Shown one piece after another: positions 1 through 5,806 of a DNA stretch of 12,980 nt. Numbering within the stretch: the first letter of the stretch is position 1; each line of letters opens with the position of its first letter. The DNA comes from Nitrososphaera sp035547955 (GTDB taxonomy: Archaea; Thermoproteota; Nitrososphaeria; Nitrososphaerales; Nitrososphaeraceae): contig DASZTR010000089.1 in NCBI GenBank assembly GCA_035547955.1, positions 1 through 12,980 of the forward strand. Reading direction: 5' to 3'. The translations under genes and the position numbers were made by a program. The notes beneath the pieces were generated by a model that worked only from the letters and a program-made list of their open reading frames with translations, searched no databases and was not told the origin of the DNA.

Positions 1-33
1 GCATATAGGTGTGCTACCATTGCATTTGCTTGC

Positions 34-94
34 ACTGTGTACTGACTGGTTTTAGGTCGGCAAGCGCAGCAAAACCTTACCAAGCCAACACAGT
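34..94. repeat. Nested inverted repeat (potential hairpin)
   Basis: The outer arms are ACTGTGT (34-40) and ACACAGT (88-94). The inner arms are GGTTTT (48-53) and AAAACC (71-76). The arms are nested, so a single imperfect stem-loop could form in DNA or RNA. No tRNA fold fits it. Function is unknown; it could be part of a structured RNA or of a mobile-element end. Confidence 0.45.
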
Positions 95-112
95 ACGTAT
101 ACACATCATCAT

Positions 113-176
113 CGGCTCCGCCGACCTGCCTCCATTTCCTAGAGATCCATACGCACGTATGGCATCGGCGGAGCCG
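113..176. repeat. 12-bp inverted repeat enclosing a second palindrome
   Basis: The outer arms CGGCTCCGCCGA (113-124) and TCGGCGGAGCCG (165-176) are exact reverse complements. They enclose CCATACG (147-153) and CGTATGG (156-162), which pair across a 2-base loop. The GC-rich 12-bp arms would make a stable cruciform or RNA stem. The element lies directly upstream of an alternating purine-pyrimidine tract and of the small ORF at 254. It could be a terminator of a gene left of the window, a structured RNA, or a small non-autonomous element. Confidence 0.6.
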
Positions 177-184
177 TGATGCTC

Positions 185-216
185 TGCATATATATGCACA
201 CATACACATGCACGTG
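185..216. repeat. 32-bp alternating purine-pyrimidine tract
   Basis: Every base from T185 to G216 alternates between pyrimidine and purine, passing through TG, CA and TA steps. Such tracts can adopt left-handed Z-DNA under negative supercoiling. It sits just upstream of the likely TATA box (TTTAAA, 220-225) of the next ORF. Confidence 0.6.
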
Positions 217-219
217 GTG

Positions 220-225
220 TTTAAA
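220..225 (+). promoter_or_regulatory. Probable TATA box for ORF at 254
   Basis: TTTAAA is centred about 31 bases upstream of the ATG at 254, close to the spacing expected for an archaeal promoter with a very short leader. Confidence 0.35.
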
Positions 226-253
226 GGCCGGTGCTGCGATATGGCAGATTGCT

Positions 254-511
254 ATGGCTGTGAAACGCATCCCCCTTTCCAGAAAAGACGTCAAGCTATT
301 CCACGAAGCTAACGTCTTTGACAAGGTTTACAACGCCGGCTACCCCACCGCGGCGGCATTTTTTATCGGGTACGTCACTGGCAGAAATAACGTGGCACCC
401 CTGTCAATAGTCAAGGCCGAGTCCGTCAGCATTGAATATGAAAAGGACGGCAGCAAGGGATATCTGAAAATATCGGGAAAAGGGAAGACGGGTCAAAAAA
501 AGCGGCGCTAA
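254..511 (+). CDS. Small hypothetical protein, possibly 3'-frameshifted
   Basis: This 85-residue ORF starts at an ATG about 31 bases after a TATA-like TTTAAA; an upstream in-frame ATG at 176 would place the start inside the inverted repeat and is less likely. I do not recognise a family. The last residues are very basic (GKGKTGQKKRR). The reading frame ends right after a run of seven A (495-501). Reading with one extra A opens the frame to a TGA at 562-564 and adds a natural-looking tail, AALTIPLALDLERVRLRDSK. The GKG-K...IPLAL pattern faintly recalls the GKG-K-R-VPL stretch of tyrosine recombinases, but nothing else supports that. It may be a frameshifted remnant or a real short basic protein. 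Confidence 0.4.
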   Translation: MAVKRIPLSRKDVKLFHEANVFDKVYNAGYPTAAAFFIGYVTGRNNVAPLSIVKAESVSIEYEKDGSKGYLKISGKGKTGQKKRR

Positions 512-565
512 CCATTCCTCTGGCGCTGGATCTTGAGCGCGTGAGGCTGCGTGACAGCAAATGAA

Positions 566-631
566 TATCTCTCTCTATCTCTATCTCTATCTATTCCTGC
601 GGCCTGACTATGATGATGATAATAATAATAG
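566..631. repeat. Simple-sequence repeats before marC
   Basis: A CTCTAT-type run occupies roughly 566-595. After a short gap, an ATG/ATA trinucleotide run occupies 609-630 and abuts the start codon of the MarC gene. Short tandem repeats like these are prone to slippage. Because they touch the start codon, they could alter the leader or promoter spacing. Confidence 0.6.
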
Positions 632-1288
632 ATGATATTGATAGCAACAACCGCAGTAGTAGCAGCCGGCTTTACTTATTCTTACTATGTTCCTGAGAAT
701 TTTCTCTCGGACCTTGTCAGGTCCACTATTACGCTGCTCGTAGTCATTGACCCAATAGGGATTGTGCCAATCTTTATGTCGCTAACCATGCAAATGGAGA
801 GGAAAGGACGGGCAGATGTTTCCAAGACCATTGTGATAACTGCAACCGGCCTGCTCTTTGTCTTTGCGCTGGCCGGCACCCAGATATTTAGCATATTTGG
901 GATCTCGATCTCTAGTTTCATGGTCGCTGGCGGCGTCCTCTTGTTCATCGTGGCAATAGAACTTTTGACCGGGGGATGGAAATTCATCGGCGGATCGGAT
1001 ACCGCGGCCGACACGGGGGTGGTGCCGCTTGCCTTTCCATTGCTAGCCGGGCCCGGAGCCATAACTGCCGTCATAATTTCGCTAGAGACGACCGGACTGG
1101 TGACTACTGTGATTTCAATTGCACTTGCGATAGCCGCAACGTATGCGACGCTGTGGTATTCTGACAGGATATATGGGATACTTGGCAGGAGAGGCTCTTT
1201 GATAGTCACGCGAGTCTTCGCGGTGTTTGTCGCGGCAATTGCTGTGCAGTACATAGTACAGGGCGTCAAGACGCTCTTTGCATCTTGA
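632..1288 (+). CDS. MarC family integral membrane protein
   Basis: This 218-residue protein matches the MarC/UPF0056 family in length (usually about 200-220) and motifs. DPIGIVPIF lies at residues 40-48, GGVLLFIVAIELL at 100-112, and the hallmark PLAFPLLAGPGAI at 132-144, followed by hydrophobic segments near 154-175 and 192-210. About six membrane helices are expected, in the cytoplasmic membrane. The family was named for bacterial multiple antibiotic resistance, but its members have no well-established transport substrate, so no transport function is claimed here. The ATG start directly follows a trinucleotide repeat and has no Shine-Dalgarno sequence. The gene stands alone: the next 1.4 kb is poor in genes. 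Confidence 0.9.
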   Translation: MILIATTAVVAAGFTYSYYVPENFLSDLVRSTITLLVVIDPIGIVPIFMSLTMQMERKGRADVSKTIVITATGLLFVFALAGTQIFSIFGISISSFMVAGGVLLFIVAIELLTGGWKFIGGSDTAADTGVVPLAFPLLAGPGAITAVIISLETTGLVTTVISIALAIAATYATLWYSDRIYGILGRRGSLIVTRVFAVFVAAIAVQYIVQGVKTLFAS

Positions 1289-1304
1289 CGCATGCACACA
1301 TACA
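1288..1304. repeat. 17-bp alternating purine-pyrimidine tract at the marC 3' end
   Basis: Bases A1288-A1304 alternate strictly between purine and pyrimidine, beginning at the last base of the marC stop codon. It is a shorter version of the tracts at 185 and 1360. Confidence 0.45.
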
Positions 1305-1627
1305 AAACATTGGAACAAGCATCGGCTAATTCTGCAATCTCATTTTGCTGATAAAACTAATGTGTGTGTGTGCGCGCGCGTGCGCGTACATGCATATATG
1401 CCGACAGTGTAAAAGGGTTGTGCAATGCATTATGTATGATGCATCTCATTCTACTTTTGCGGCACCTCGCTTGCCAAATCCGCGTGTATGTGCCTCTATA
1501 TCATAATCGACGGATTGTCGCCATCGTCAAACATATGAAAAAATCGCCTACTCTTGATATGTAATGACGCTACTATTGTTGTTATTATTATTTGGGCAGA
1601 GATTCAACCTGCAATGATCTACTATTA
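1289..1627. other. Gene-poor interval downstream of marC
   Basis: No convincing gene is visible. The open frame at 1364-1564 begins inside the purine-pyrimidine repeat and its product has no recognisable feature. The interval holds the 42-bp alternating tract, a small inverted repeat with ATGCAT arms around 1425-1445, and ATT-rich runs from about 1571. No clear T-run terminator for marC is seen. Confidence 0.5.
1360..1401. repeat. 42-bp alternating purine-pyrimidine tract (Z-DNA-prone)
   Basis: Every base from A1360 to C1401 alternates purine and pyrimidine. The tract has a (TG)n section, then a (CG)n-rich core, then a mixed section ending ATATATGC. The CG-rich core is the most favourable sequence type for Z-DNA. 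It lies in a region without genes. Confidence 0.75.
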
Positions 1628-1643
1628 TTATTGATTATTATTG
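1571..1643. repeat. ATT/TTG trinucleotide-rich runs
   Basis: Two blocks, about 1571-1593 and 1619-1643, consist largely of ATT and TTG triplets. The second provides the Asn-rich C-terminal codons and stop of the small minus-strand ORF that ends at 1628. Confidence 0.5.
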
Positions 1644-1756
1644 CATACATTTGTCAGAATCTTCTTCCCTGTCTCCCCTAGTATTTCGGCAAACACGCAT
1701 TCAAAAAGAACCGGACTTTGTATCATGGCCGTGCGTATGTCCATTTCGCTGTCCAT
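1628..1756 (-). pseudogene. Short minus-strand ORF, probable gene remnant
   Basis: This 42-residue ORF begins with ATG (1756) and reads MDSEMDIRTAMIQSP, then VLFECVFAEILGETGKKIL. Codon choice looks like that of the real genes here (ATA, AAG, GCC). The same frame stays open upstream of the in-frame TAA before the ATG for about 19 more codons, which suggests a longer gene broken by a stop. The hydrophobic/EILG pattern resembles residues 55-70 of the small protein at 11013 (SLYLNLQEIMGPHADMI), so it may be the C-terminal half of a decayed paralogue. It is too short to be certain. Confidence 0.35.
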
Positions 1757-1777
1757 TTAAATTTCCACCACTGCTGA

Positions 1778-2284
1778 AACCAGCGCGTCAAAAACATAGG
1801 TGCCAAAAATAACGTGCTACTCTATCATGATTGCATCAGCGGCTTTTTCAGAATTGGCGATGCTCTTGAGCGCCACCTATTTCTCGTCATGACGCCTTGG
1901 AACTACAATGAAAACATAGCCCTCTTATATCGTTAGGTGACGATGCGCTGGGTGATGTCTCGGCAAAATGCAAGATGCCTCTTGAAGAAGGTTCAACAAA
2001 GCATAAAACAGAGTCATTGGTTTTGCACGTAGAGTATCTACTGTGGAAATGAGAACGTTCCTATTGCTATCGATGTCAATATTATCATCAACGTCGTTAT
2101 CCTGCAGCAGCGCGAAAAATGATGCCCTGCTTCAAAAAAGGACTTGACACGCGACGCGCTTTATGAGCGCCTTCGGTCTTTTGGGGTAGATGTCGACTTT
2201 CTCAGAAAGCTCGACTTCACCGATGAAGAGCTTGCCGCTCTTGAGGGCATGCTGGCAAGGCTGATGAAAAATCGTCGCCATTAA
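1778..2284 (+). pseudogene. Decayed gene with two frameshifts and an in-frame stop
   Basis: Three consecutive segments read like protein in successive frames. Segment 1 (1778-1933) contains NNVLLYHD and, later, FRIGDALERHLFLVMTPWNY before TAG at 1934. Segment 2 (about 1936-2049) begins LGDDALGDVSAKCKMPLEEG and ends at TGA 2050. Segment 3 (2051-2284) begins ENVPIAIDVNIIINVV, has one in-frame TGA at 2120, and ends DEELAALEGMLARLMKNRRH before TAA. The tail is a convincing charged helical C-terminus. The N-terminal part (xVLLYxD, then a helix and a LVMTP strand) is compatible with a MEDS/DcmR-type sensory domain. MTPWNY alternatively recalls the PWNY motif of aldehyde dehydrogenases. Neither is established. 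It is probably a remnant of an accessory gene. Confidence 0.5.
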
Positions 2285-2669
2285 ATATATGCGCCTACAT
2301 TGTGCAAGTCGAGCTCGGAGAGATCTTGTTTGTTTCTCGAAAAAGGAGATGGAAGATAATACAAGAAATATCTCTCTTTCCTCCTACATACCTAATTCTC
2401 TTGACCCTTTGTCGTCGCCTAGGAAATGGTAATTTTTGTTGTCTGCCTGCAGAATTGCCTAGCTATTTCAATATTGTGTCCTACGATATATATTTCTGCA
2501 CTCTGTGGCGCTCATACCGGGGCCACATGTATTGGCTTTGTTGGGTGGACTTCTCCCGGTCTGGCGCTACCCTTTACTGCCGTTGTAGCCTGGACAACAG
2601 TGAACGCCATTGAGATGGCAAATCCCTTGGATATCGCCCTGTAGCGGCTTTCACAAGAGAATCGTGAGC
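2285..2669. other. Interval without a convincing gene
   Basis: Two overlapping plus-strand frames are open (2302-2613 and 2426-2644). Neither product resembles a family. The second is hydrophobic and would encode 72 residues from an ATG. No TATA box at suitable spacing or start signal separates them from chance. On the minus strand, a 40-codon frame from an ATG at 2697 to 2574 is equally unsupported. I treat the interval as non-coding or decayed DNA. Confidence 0.4.
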
Positions 2670-2675
2670 AAAAGT

Positions 2676-2681
2676 CTTTAA
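2676..2681 (+). promoter_or_regulatory. TATA box supporting the TTG start at 2704
   Basis: CTTTAA is centred about 25 bases upstream of the TTG at 2704. That spacing fits an archaeal promoter driving a leaderless transcript that begins at the start codon. Confidence 0.5.
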
Positions 2682-2703
2682 GGAAAAATCGTCCATCCTA
2701 CTG

Positions 2704-3036
2704 TTGAAGGTGAAAAGGGTGGACGGCAGCAAGGCGGGGGTTGGCAACAACAACAACGATGACAAACGATGGCCCCTGACGCAGCGTGAAAAAGACATTG
2801 AAATTGGCGTTTCTATGGCGAAGATCCTGACAGGGCTTTGGAGATTGCAAAAGAGCCCCGGCAAGATCTACATCCGGGGCTACCGCGTGCATCACGGCGC
2901 CTTAGGGCTTATCGGCGCATTTACAAGCGCGTACTTTGACAAGCCAACCGCTTATGGATTTTTCAAACACCTTATGGACGATGACCGTCAAGACTCACAC
3001 GAATGGTTTTCGGGAGAAAGGCTGTCAAAAAAGTAA
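2704..3036 (+). CDS. Small conserved-looking hypothetical protein
   Basis: This 110-residue protein starts at TTG, chosen because a TATA-like box lies about 25 bases upstream. Residues 1-25 are basic and low-complexity, including an Asn run (NNNN) encoded by a CAA/AAC repeat. A helical segment follows (QREKDIEIGVSMAKILTGLW, about 27-46). Then comes a striking IRGYRVHHGALGLIGAF segment (57-73) with adjacent histidines H63 and H64, and an acidic C-terminal part rich in Asp and His (HLMDDDRQDSHEWF, about 89-102). The histidines and acids could bind a metal, but this is inference. The 65-80 stretch is only marginally hydrophobic, so a membrane location is uncertain. I do not recognise the family. 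Confidence 0.6.
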   Translation: MKVKRVDGSKAGVGNNNNDDKRWPLTQREKDIEIGVSMAKILTGLWRLQKSPGKIYIRGYRVHHGALGLIGAFTSAYFDKPTAYGFFKHLMDDDRQDSHEWFSGERLSKK

Positions 3037-3116
3037 GTAAATCCTTTAGTTGTCAAATGGGTGGCAGAGGAGGAGCCATGCTGAAATAGTAGTTATAGTT
3101 ATTATCATCGAGTTCC

Positions 3117-3276
3117 CTAACCCAAAATATCCCCTATCTCGTGAGCAACAACCATTTTACCTCGTACTCTGTTGTCTATCTCCGTCACTATTTCAAGTAC
3201 CTTTAACTTTTCTAAAGTGCTAATCCTAGGGCTCTTTTAGTCCTAATTCTAAGGCTGAAAACTCTTCCTTTGTCAT
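3117..3276 (-). pseudogene. Mini-gene with +1 frame junction at CCC-TAG
   Basis: From ATG 3276 the minus strand reads MTKEEFSALELGLKEP and then meets TAG at 3228-3226. Skipping one base continues into RISTLEKLKVLEIVTEIDNR and on through VRGKMVVAHEIGDILG to TAG at 3119-3117. Both halves look like genuine charged, helical protein, and together give about 52 residues. The second half has no ATG, GTG or TTG near its beginning, so it is unlikely to be translated alone. An AT-rich TATA-like stretch (3281-3292) lies just upstream. Either one base was inserted in a small gene that is now broken, or translation shifts +1 at CCC-U. I do not recognise the protein. It is convergent with the gene ending at 3036. 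Confidence 0.45.
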
Positions 3277-3304
3277 CTTTAAATATATAATAACGATACA
3301 AGCA

Positions 3305-3378
3305 AGCCTTAGGTGGGATTCGGACCCACGACCTAGGGTTTACGAAACCCTCGCTCTGCCAGGCTGAGCTACTAAGGC
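3305..3378 (-). tRNA. tRNA-Thr (anticodon CGU)
   Basis: The minus strand folds as a complete cloverleaf. It has a 7-bp acceptor stem (GCCTTAG/CTAAGGC), a 4-bp D stem (GCTC/GAGC) with G18-G19, and a 5-bp anticodon stem (AGGGT/ACCCT) around loop TTCGTAA. The anticodon CGT is at plus positions 3344-3342. The variable loop has 5 bases and the T stem is GTGGG/CCCAC. The body is 73 bases, and the next base is T, matching the U73 discriminator reported for archaeal tRNA-Thr. CCA is not encoded, as is common in archaea, and no intron is seen. The T loop reads TCCGAAT, so the usual T55 is a C. The tRNA would decode ACG. Confidence 0.95.
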
Positions 3379-3405
3379 GCTCGTTTTCAATGACTCTGGT
3401 ATCGC

Positions 3406-3413
3406 TATTATAA
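3406..3413 (-). promoter_or_regulatory. TATA box of tRNA-Thr
   Basis: On the minus strand TTATAATA is centred about 31 bases before the tRNA 5' end. This is consistent with an archaeal promoter and a primary transcript with a few bases of leader removed by RNase P. Confidence 0.55.
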
Positions 3414-3500
3414 TCATTCGCCCTTTCACTTCGCTGCACAGCAAGAGCAGGCTGATATACATAAGTACTAAACAAGGTGCCGGAAGCAGACAATACATTG

Positions 3501-3510
3501 CTTAAATAAC
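3501..3510 (+). promoter_or_regulatory. TATA box of the FkbM methyltransferase gene
   Basis: CTTAAATAAC is centred about 27 bases upstream of the GTG at 3533, supporting that start and a leaderless transcript. Confidence 0.5.
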
Positions 3511-3532
3511 ATCGGACCGAGAAATCGTCATT

Positions 3533-4318
3533 GTGAACCTTAGGACCTTGGCAGGAAAGGCGCTCAGATCGTTAAGAGGACCGAAATACAAGACTCCTGC
3601 TAGGGATGCAGACAAATACCGTATTCAGGGCAGCTGGATGTACGTCGACGACCGAGATTCTATGCAGCTGACAAAGTACGGCATCTATGGTCCGGAACAA
3701 ACCTCTTTCATCAAGAGTCTCGTAAAAAGCGATTACGTTTGCCTTGACATTGGCGCAAACATCGGCTATTTCACCCTCATAATGGCAAAGCAGGCCAAGC
3801 TGGTGCACGCGTTTGAGCCAGAGCCGAGAAACTTTGACATTCTGCAAAAGAACATAGTACTGAACAACATACAAAACGTCACACTCTACAATTCCGCGGT
3901 GTCATCAGAGGCAAGCGACAGAGCGACGCTGCATTTATGCAGCATGAACAGGGGGATGCACCGCCTTTACCAGTCGCATTGGTGCAAAGAAGGTACAGTA
4001 CAAGTCCAGACGCTCAGAATCGATGATCATATACAGCAAGCGGATTTTATCAAGATGGACATTGAAGGCGCAGAACTTGGGGCGCTAAGGGGGATGAAAA
4101 AGATGCTGGAAAGTGGCACCACACTCCTGATGGAGTTCCACCCCCCAAGCATCGTCGAATATGGCGCCGACCCTGGCGACGTTTACGACTTTATGAAATC
4201 TCTAGATTATTCGGTAGAGATACCGGGACGAAACGAAGACGTGTCCCTTCAAGAGTTGGAGAGAATAGCCAACGAGAAGGCCGGCACCAACATCCTGTGC
4301 AGACGCCACTCCTCCTAG
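3533..4318 (+). CDS. FkbM family SAM-dependent methyltransferase
   Basis: This 261-residue protein carries the FkbM methyltransferase pattern. Motif I is LDIGANIGYFTLIMA (71-85), which binds S-adenosylmethionine. HAFEPEPRNF (92-101) contains the acidic residue that contacts the ribose. The FkbM signature IKMDIEGAELGALRGM is at 173-188, followed by TLLMEFHPPS (197-206). The first 50 residues are basic and variable. FkbM enzymes O-methylate sugars or other hydroxyls of secondary metabolites and glycans, and the substrate here cannot be read from sequence. The GTG start is supported by a TATA box about 27 bases upstream. The gene lies between a divergent tRNA gene and a phosphohexomutase gene, so a role in surface-glycan methylation is possible but is inference. 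A T-rich stretch (4321-4334) just after the stop may terminate it. Confidence 0.9.
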   Translation: MNLRTLAGKALRSLRGPKYKTPARDADKYRIQGSWMYVDDRDSMQLTKYGIYGPEQTSFIKSLVKSDYVCLDIGANIGYFTLIMAKQAKLVHAFEPEPRNFDILQKNIVLNNIQNVTLYNSAVSSEASDRATLHLCSMNRGMHRLYQSHWCKEGTVQVQTLRIDDHIQQADFIKMDIEGAELGALRGMKKMLESGTTLLMEFHPPSIVEYGADPGDVYDFMKSLDYSVEIPGRNEDVSLQELERIANEKAGTNILCRRHSS

Positions 4319-4319
4319 C

Positions 4320-4334
4320 CTTTTATTTTCTCGT
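4320..4334 (+). terminator. T-rich terminator after the FkbM gene
   Basis: CTTTTATTTTCTC follows the stop codon within a few bases. Archaeal transcription often ends in such T-rich DNA without a required hairpin. A second pyrimidine-rich stretch near 4413-4430 could back it up before the next promoter. Confidence 0.4.
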
Positions 4335-4438
4335 CAAGTCCTTCTTCTACGGCAGAGAGCGAGGGATCTTACACAGGATATGAAAATTCACACACGCCCC
4401 TACTGTTGCTGCTGTTTCCTTTCTTTTTCCGGCGCCAG

Positions 4439-4448
4439 CTTTAATAAT
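4439..4448 (+). promoter_or_regulatory. TATA box upstream of the phosphohexomutase gene
   Basis: CTTTAATAAT lies immediately before the ATG at 4451. With usual archaeal spacing, transcription would begin near 4470, downstream of that ATG. The box therefore favours the in-frame TTG at 4475 as the true start. Confidence 0.45.
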
Positions 4449-4450
4449 AC

Positions 4451-5806
4451 ATGCGAGAGAATTTCACTGTAGAATTGAAAGTATCTATATCCGGGGCAAG
4501 GGGAATCTATGGTCCTGATGATCTGACCCTGAACGAAGCGGCCCGGTTTGCCGGCCGCTTTGCAAATCTCATAAAATCAAAAAGATGCATAGTGGCCAGA
4601 GACACCCGGCCTTCCGGCCACATACTCTGCCAGACGGTCTCGGCAAGCCTGATGGCTGCCGGCATCGACGTGTACAATCTAGGAGTCGCGTCGACCCCTG
4701 CAGCGTTTCGCGAGGCGCGGAAATACGGCGCGGGGATCATCGTCACTGCGTCTCATAACCCTCTTGAATGGAACGGGCTAAAATTCATCATCGAAGGCCG
4801 CGGGCTGTTTGAACAAGAGCTGGGCCAGATGCTTGCGTCAGATCCTTATGTGAGCCAGGACTCGGGCAGTGAATACCCTGCTGCTACAAGCTACGTCGAA
4901 GACGTTGCAGCACTCGTCGCGGACGCGGCTGCAGGCCGAGCAGGCACGCAGGTCGGAATAGACGCCGGCGGTGGGGCGTCCTGTGGCTATCCTGAAAAGC
5001 TGTTCAAAAATCTCGGCATAAAGTTCCAGAGCATTAATGGCGTCCCGGCCGTCTCCTCGCGCGGACCAGACCCGACTGCAGACGATCTTGCCGACCTGCG
5101 CGCTCTGGTGACTGCAAATAAGCTGGACCTCGGCTTTGCACTCGACCTAGACGGCGACAGGCTCGTAGTCGTAAATGAGCAAGGCGAGAAATTGAACCCT
5201 GACGCCACCTTGCTCCTATGTGTCGCCCGCGCGGTGGACCTCGGCGCGAAAAAATTCGTCACAAGCATCGACACGAGCGTCGCCATCTCCAAGTACATCA
5301 GGGAGCGCGGGGGTACGGTGGAGCACTCTAAGGTCGGCGAGGCAAACGTAGTAAACAAGATGCTTGAAACAGACGCCGAGGCCGGAGGGGAAGGGAGCAG
5401 CGCCGGCTTTATCATGCCCAAATTCAACATGTGCCGCGACGGGCTCTTGGCTGCGGCAACCATCGCCACACTTGACAAAAAAACGATGGCAGACTGTTTA
5501 TCATTTGCGTCGCAGTTTGTGCAGGTGCGCTCCAAGATAGCCGCCGATTCGTCAGTGCATGCCCGGGTAATCGAAAAGCTTCCTGATGCGCTAAAGGCGG
5601 AATGCTCTCAGTTGGTTACAGGCGACGGCGTCAAGGGGATAATCGACGAGGATTCATGGGTATTGGTGCGCCCATCAAACACCGAGCACGCCATCAGGGT
5701 GTCCGTCGAATCGCGCTCTGCAAAAGCACAGTCGCTGTACGAAAAGATGAGTGGAAAGGTCCGTCACATCTATGAAAAAGAATCATCATCGTCAGCAACT
5801 AAATGA
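4451..5806 (+). CDS. Phosphohexomutase (phosphoglucosamine/phosphomannomutase type)
   Basis: This alpha-D-phosphohexomutase of up to 451 residues interconverts hexose-1- and hexose-6-phosphates. It is probably archaeal phosphoglucosamine mutase (GlmM-like) or phosphomannomutase, feeding nucleotide-sugar synthesis in the cytoplasm. It has the four expected landmarks. The catalytic phosphoserine loop is TASHNP (99-104, Ser101). The metal-binding loop is DLDGDR (232-237). The sugar-specificity region is GEANV (296-300) with GGEGSSAG (312-319). The phosphate-binding loop is RPSNTEHAIRV (407-417). The GGE region lacks the usual SGH, and RPSNTEH departs from the common RPSGTEP, so specificity is uncertain. 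Conserved homology begins at KVSISGARGIYG. Together with the TATA box at 4439, this favours the TTG at 4475 (443 residues). The 3' end overlaps thiL by 35 bases. Confidence 0.88.
   Translation: MRENFTVELKVSISGARGIYGPDDLTLNEAARFAGRFANLIKSKRCIVARDTRPSGHILCQTVSASLMAAGIDVYNLGVASTPAAFREARKYGAGIIVTASHNPLEWNGLKFIIEGRGLFEQELGQMLASDPYVSQDSGSEYPAATSYVEDVAALVADAAAGRAGTQVGIDAGGGASCGYPEKLFKNLGIKFQSINGVPAVSSRGPDPTADDLADLRALVTANKLDLGFALDLDGDRLVVVNEQGEKLNPDATLLLCVARAVDLGAKKFVTSIDTSVAISKYIRERGGTVEHSKVGEANVVNKMLETDAEAGGEGSSAGFIMPKFNMCRDGLLAAATIATLDKKTMADCLSFASQFVQVRSKIAADSSVHARVIEKLPDALKAECSQLVTGDGVKGIIDEDSWVLVRPSNTEHAIRVSVESRSAKAQSLYEKMSGKVRHIYEKESSSSATK

Noticed and set aside
685..1305. A 206-codon minus-strand frame over marC.
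   Set aside because: It is antisense to an unmistakable MarC protein and has no recognisable features.
2426..2644. A 72-residue hydrophobic protein.
   Set aside because: No promoter at suitable spacing, no family resemblance and a competing overlapping frame; chance is as likely.
3305..3378. Integration site (att) of a mobile element at the tRNA gene.
   Set aside because: No second copy of the tRNA 3' end was seen in the window and no intact integrase is present, although decayed genes lie nearby.
3212..3493. A 93-codon minus-strand frame through the tRNA gene.
   Set aside because: It includes the whole tRNA and part of the frameshifted mini-gene in the wrong frame.
4987..5535. A 182-codon minus-strand frame inside the phosphohexomutase gene.
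   Set aside because: It is a shadow of a gene with clear catalytic motifs.
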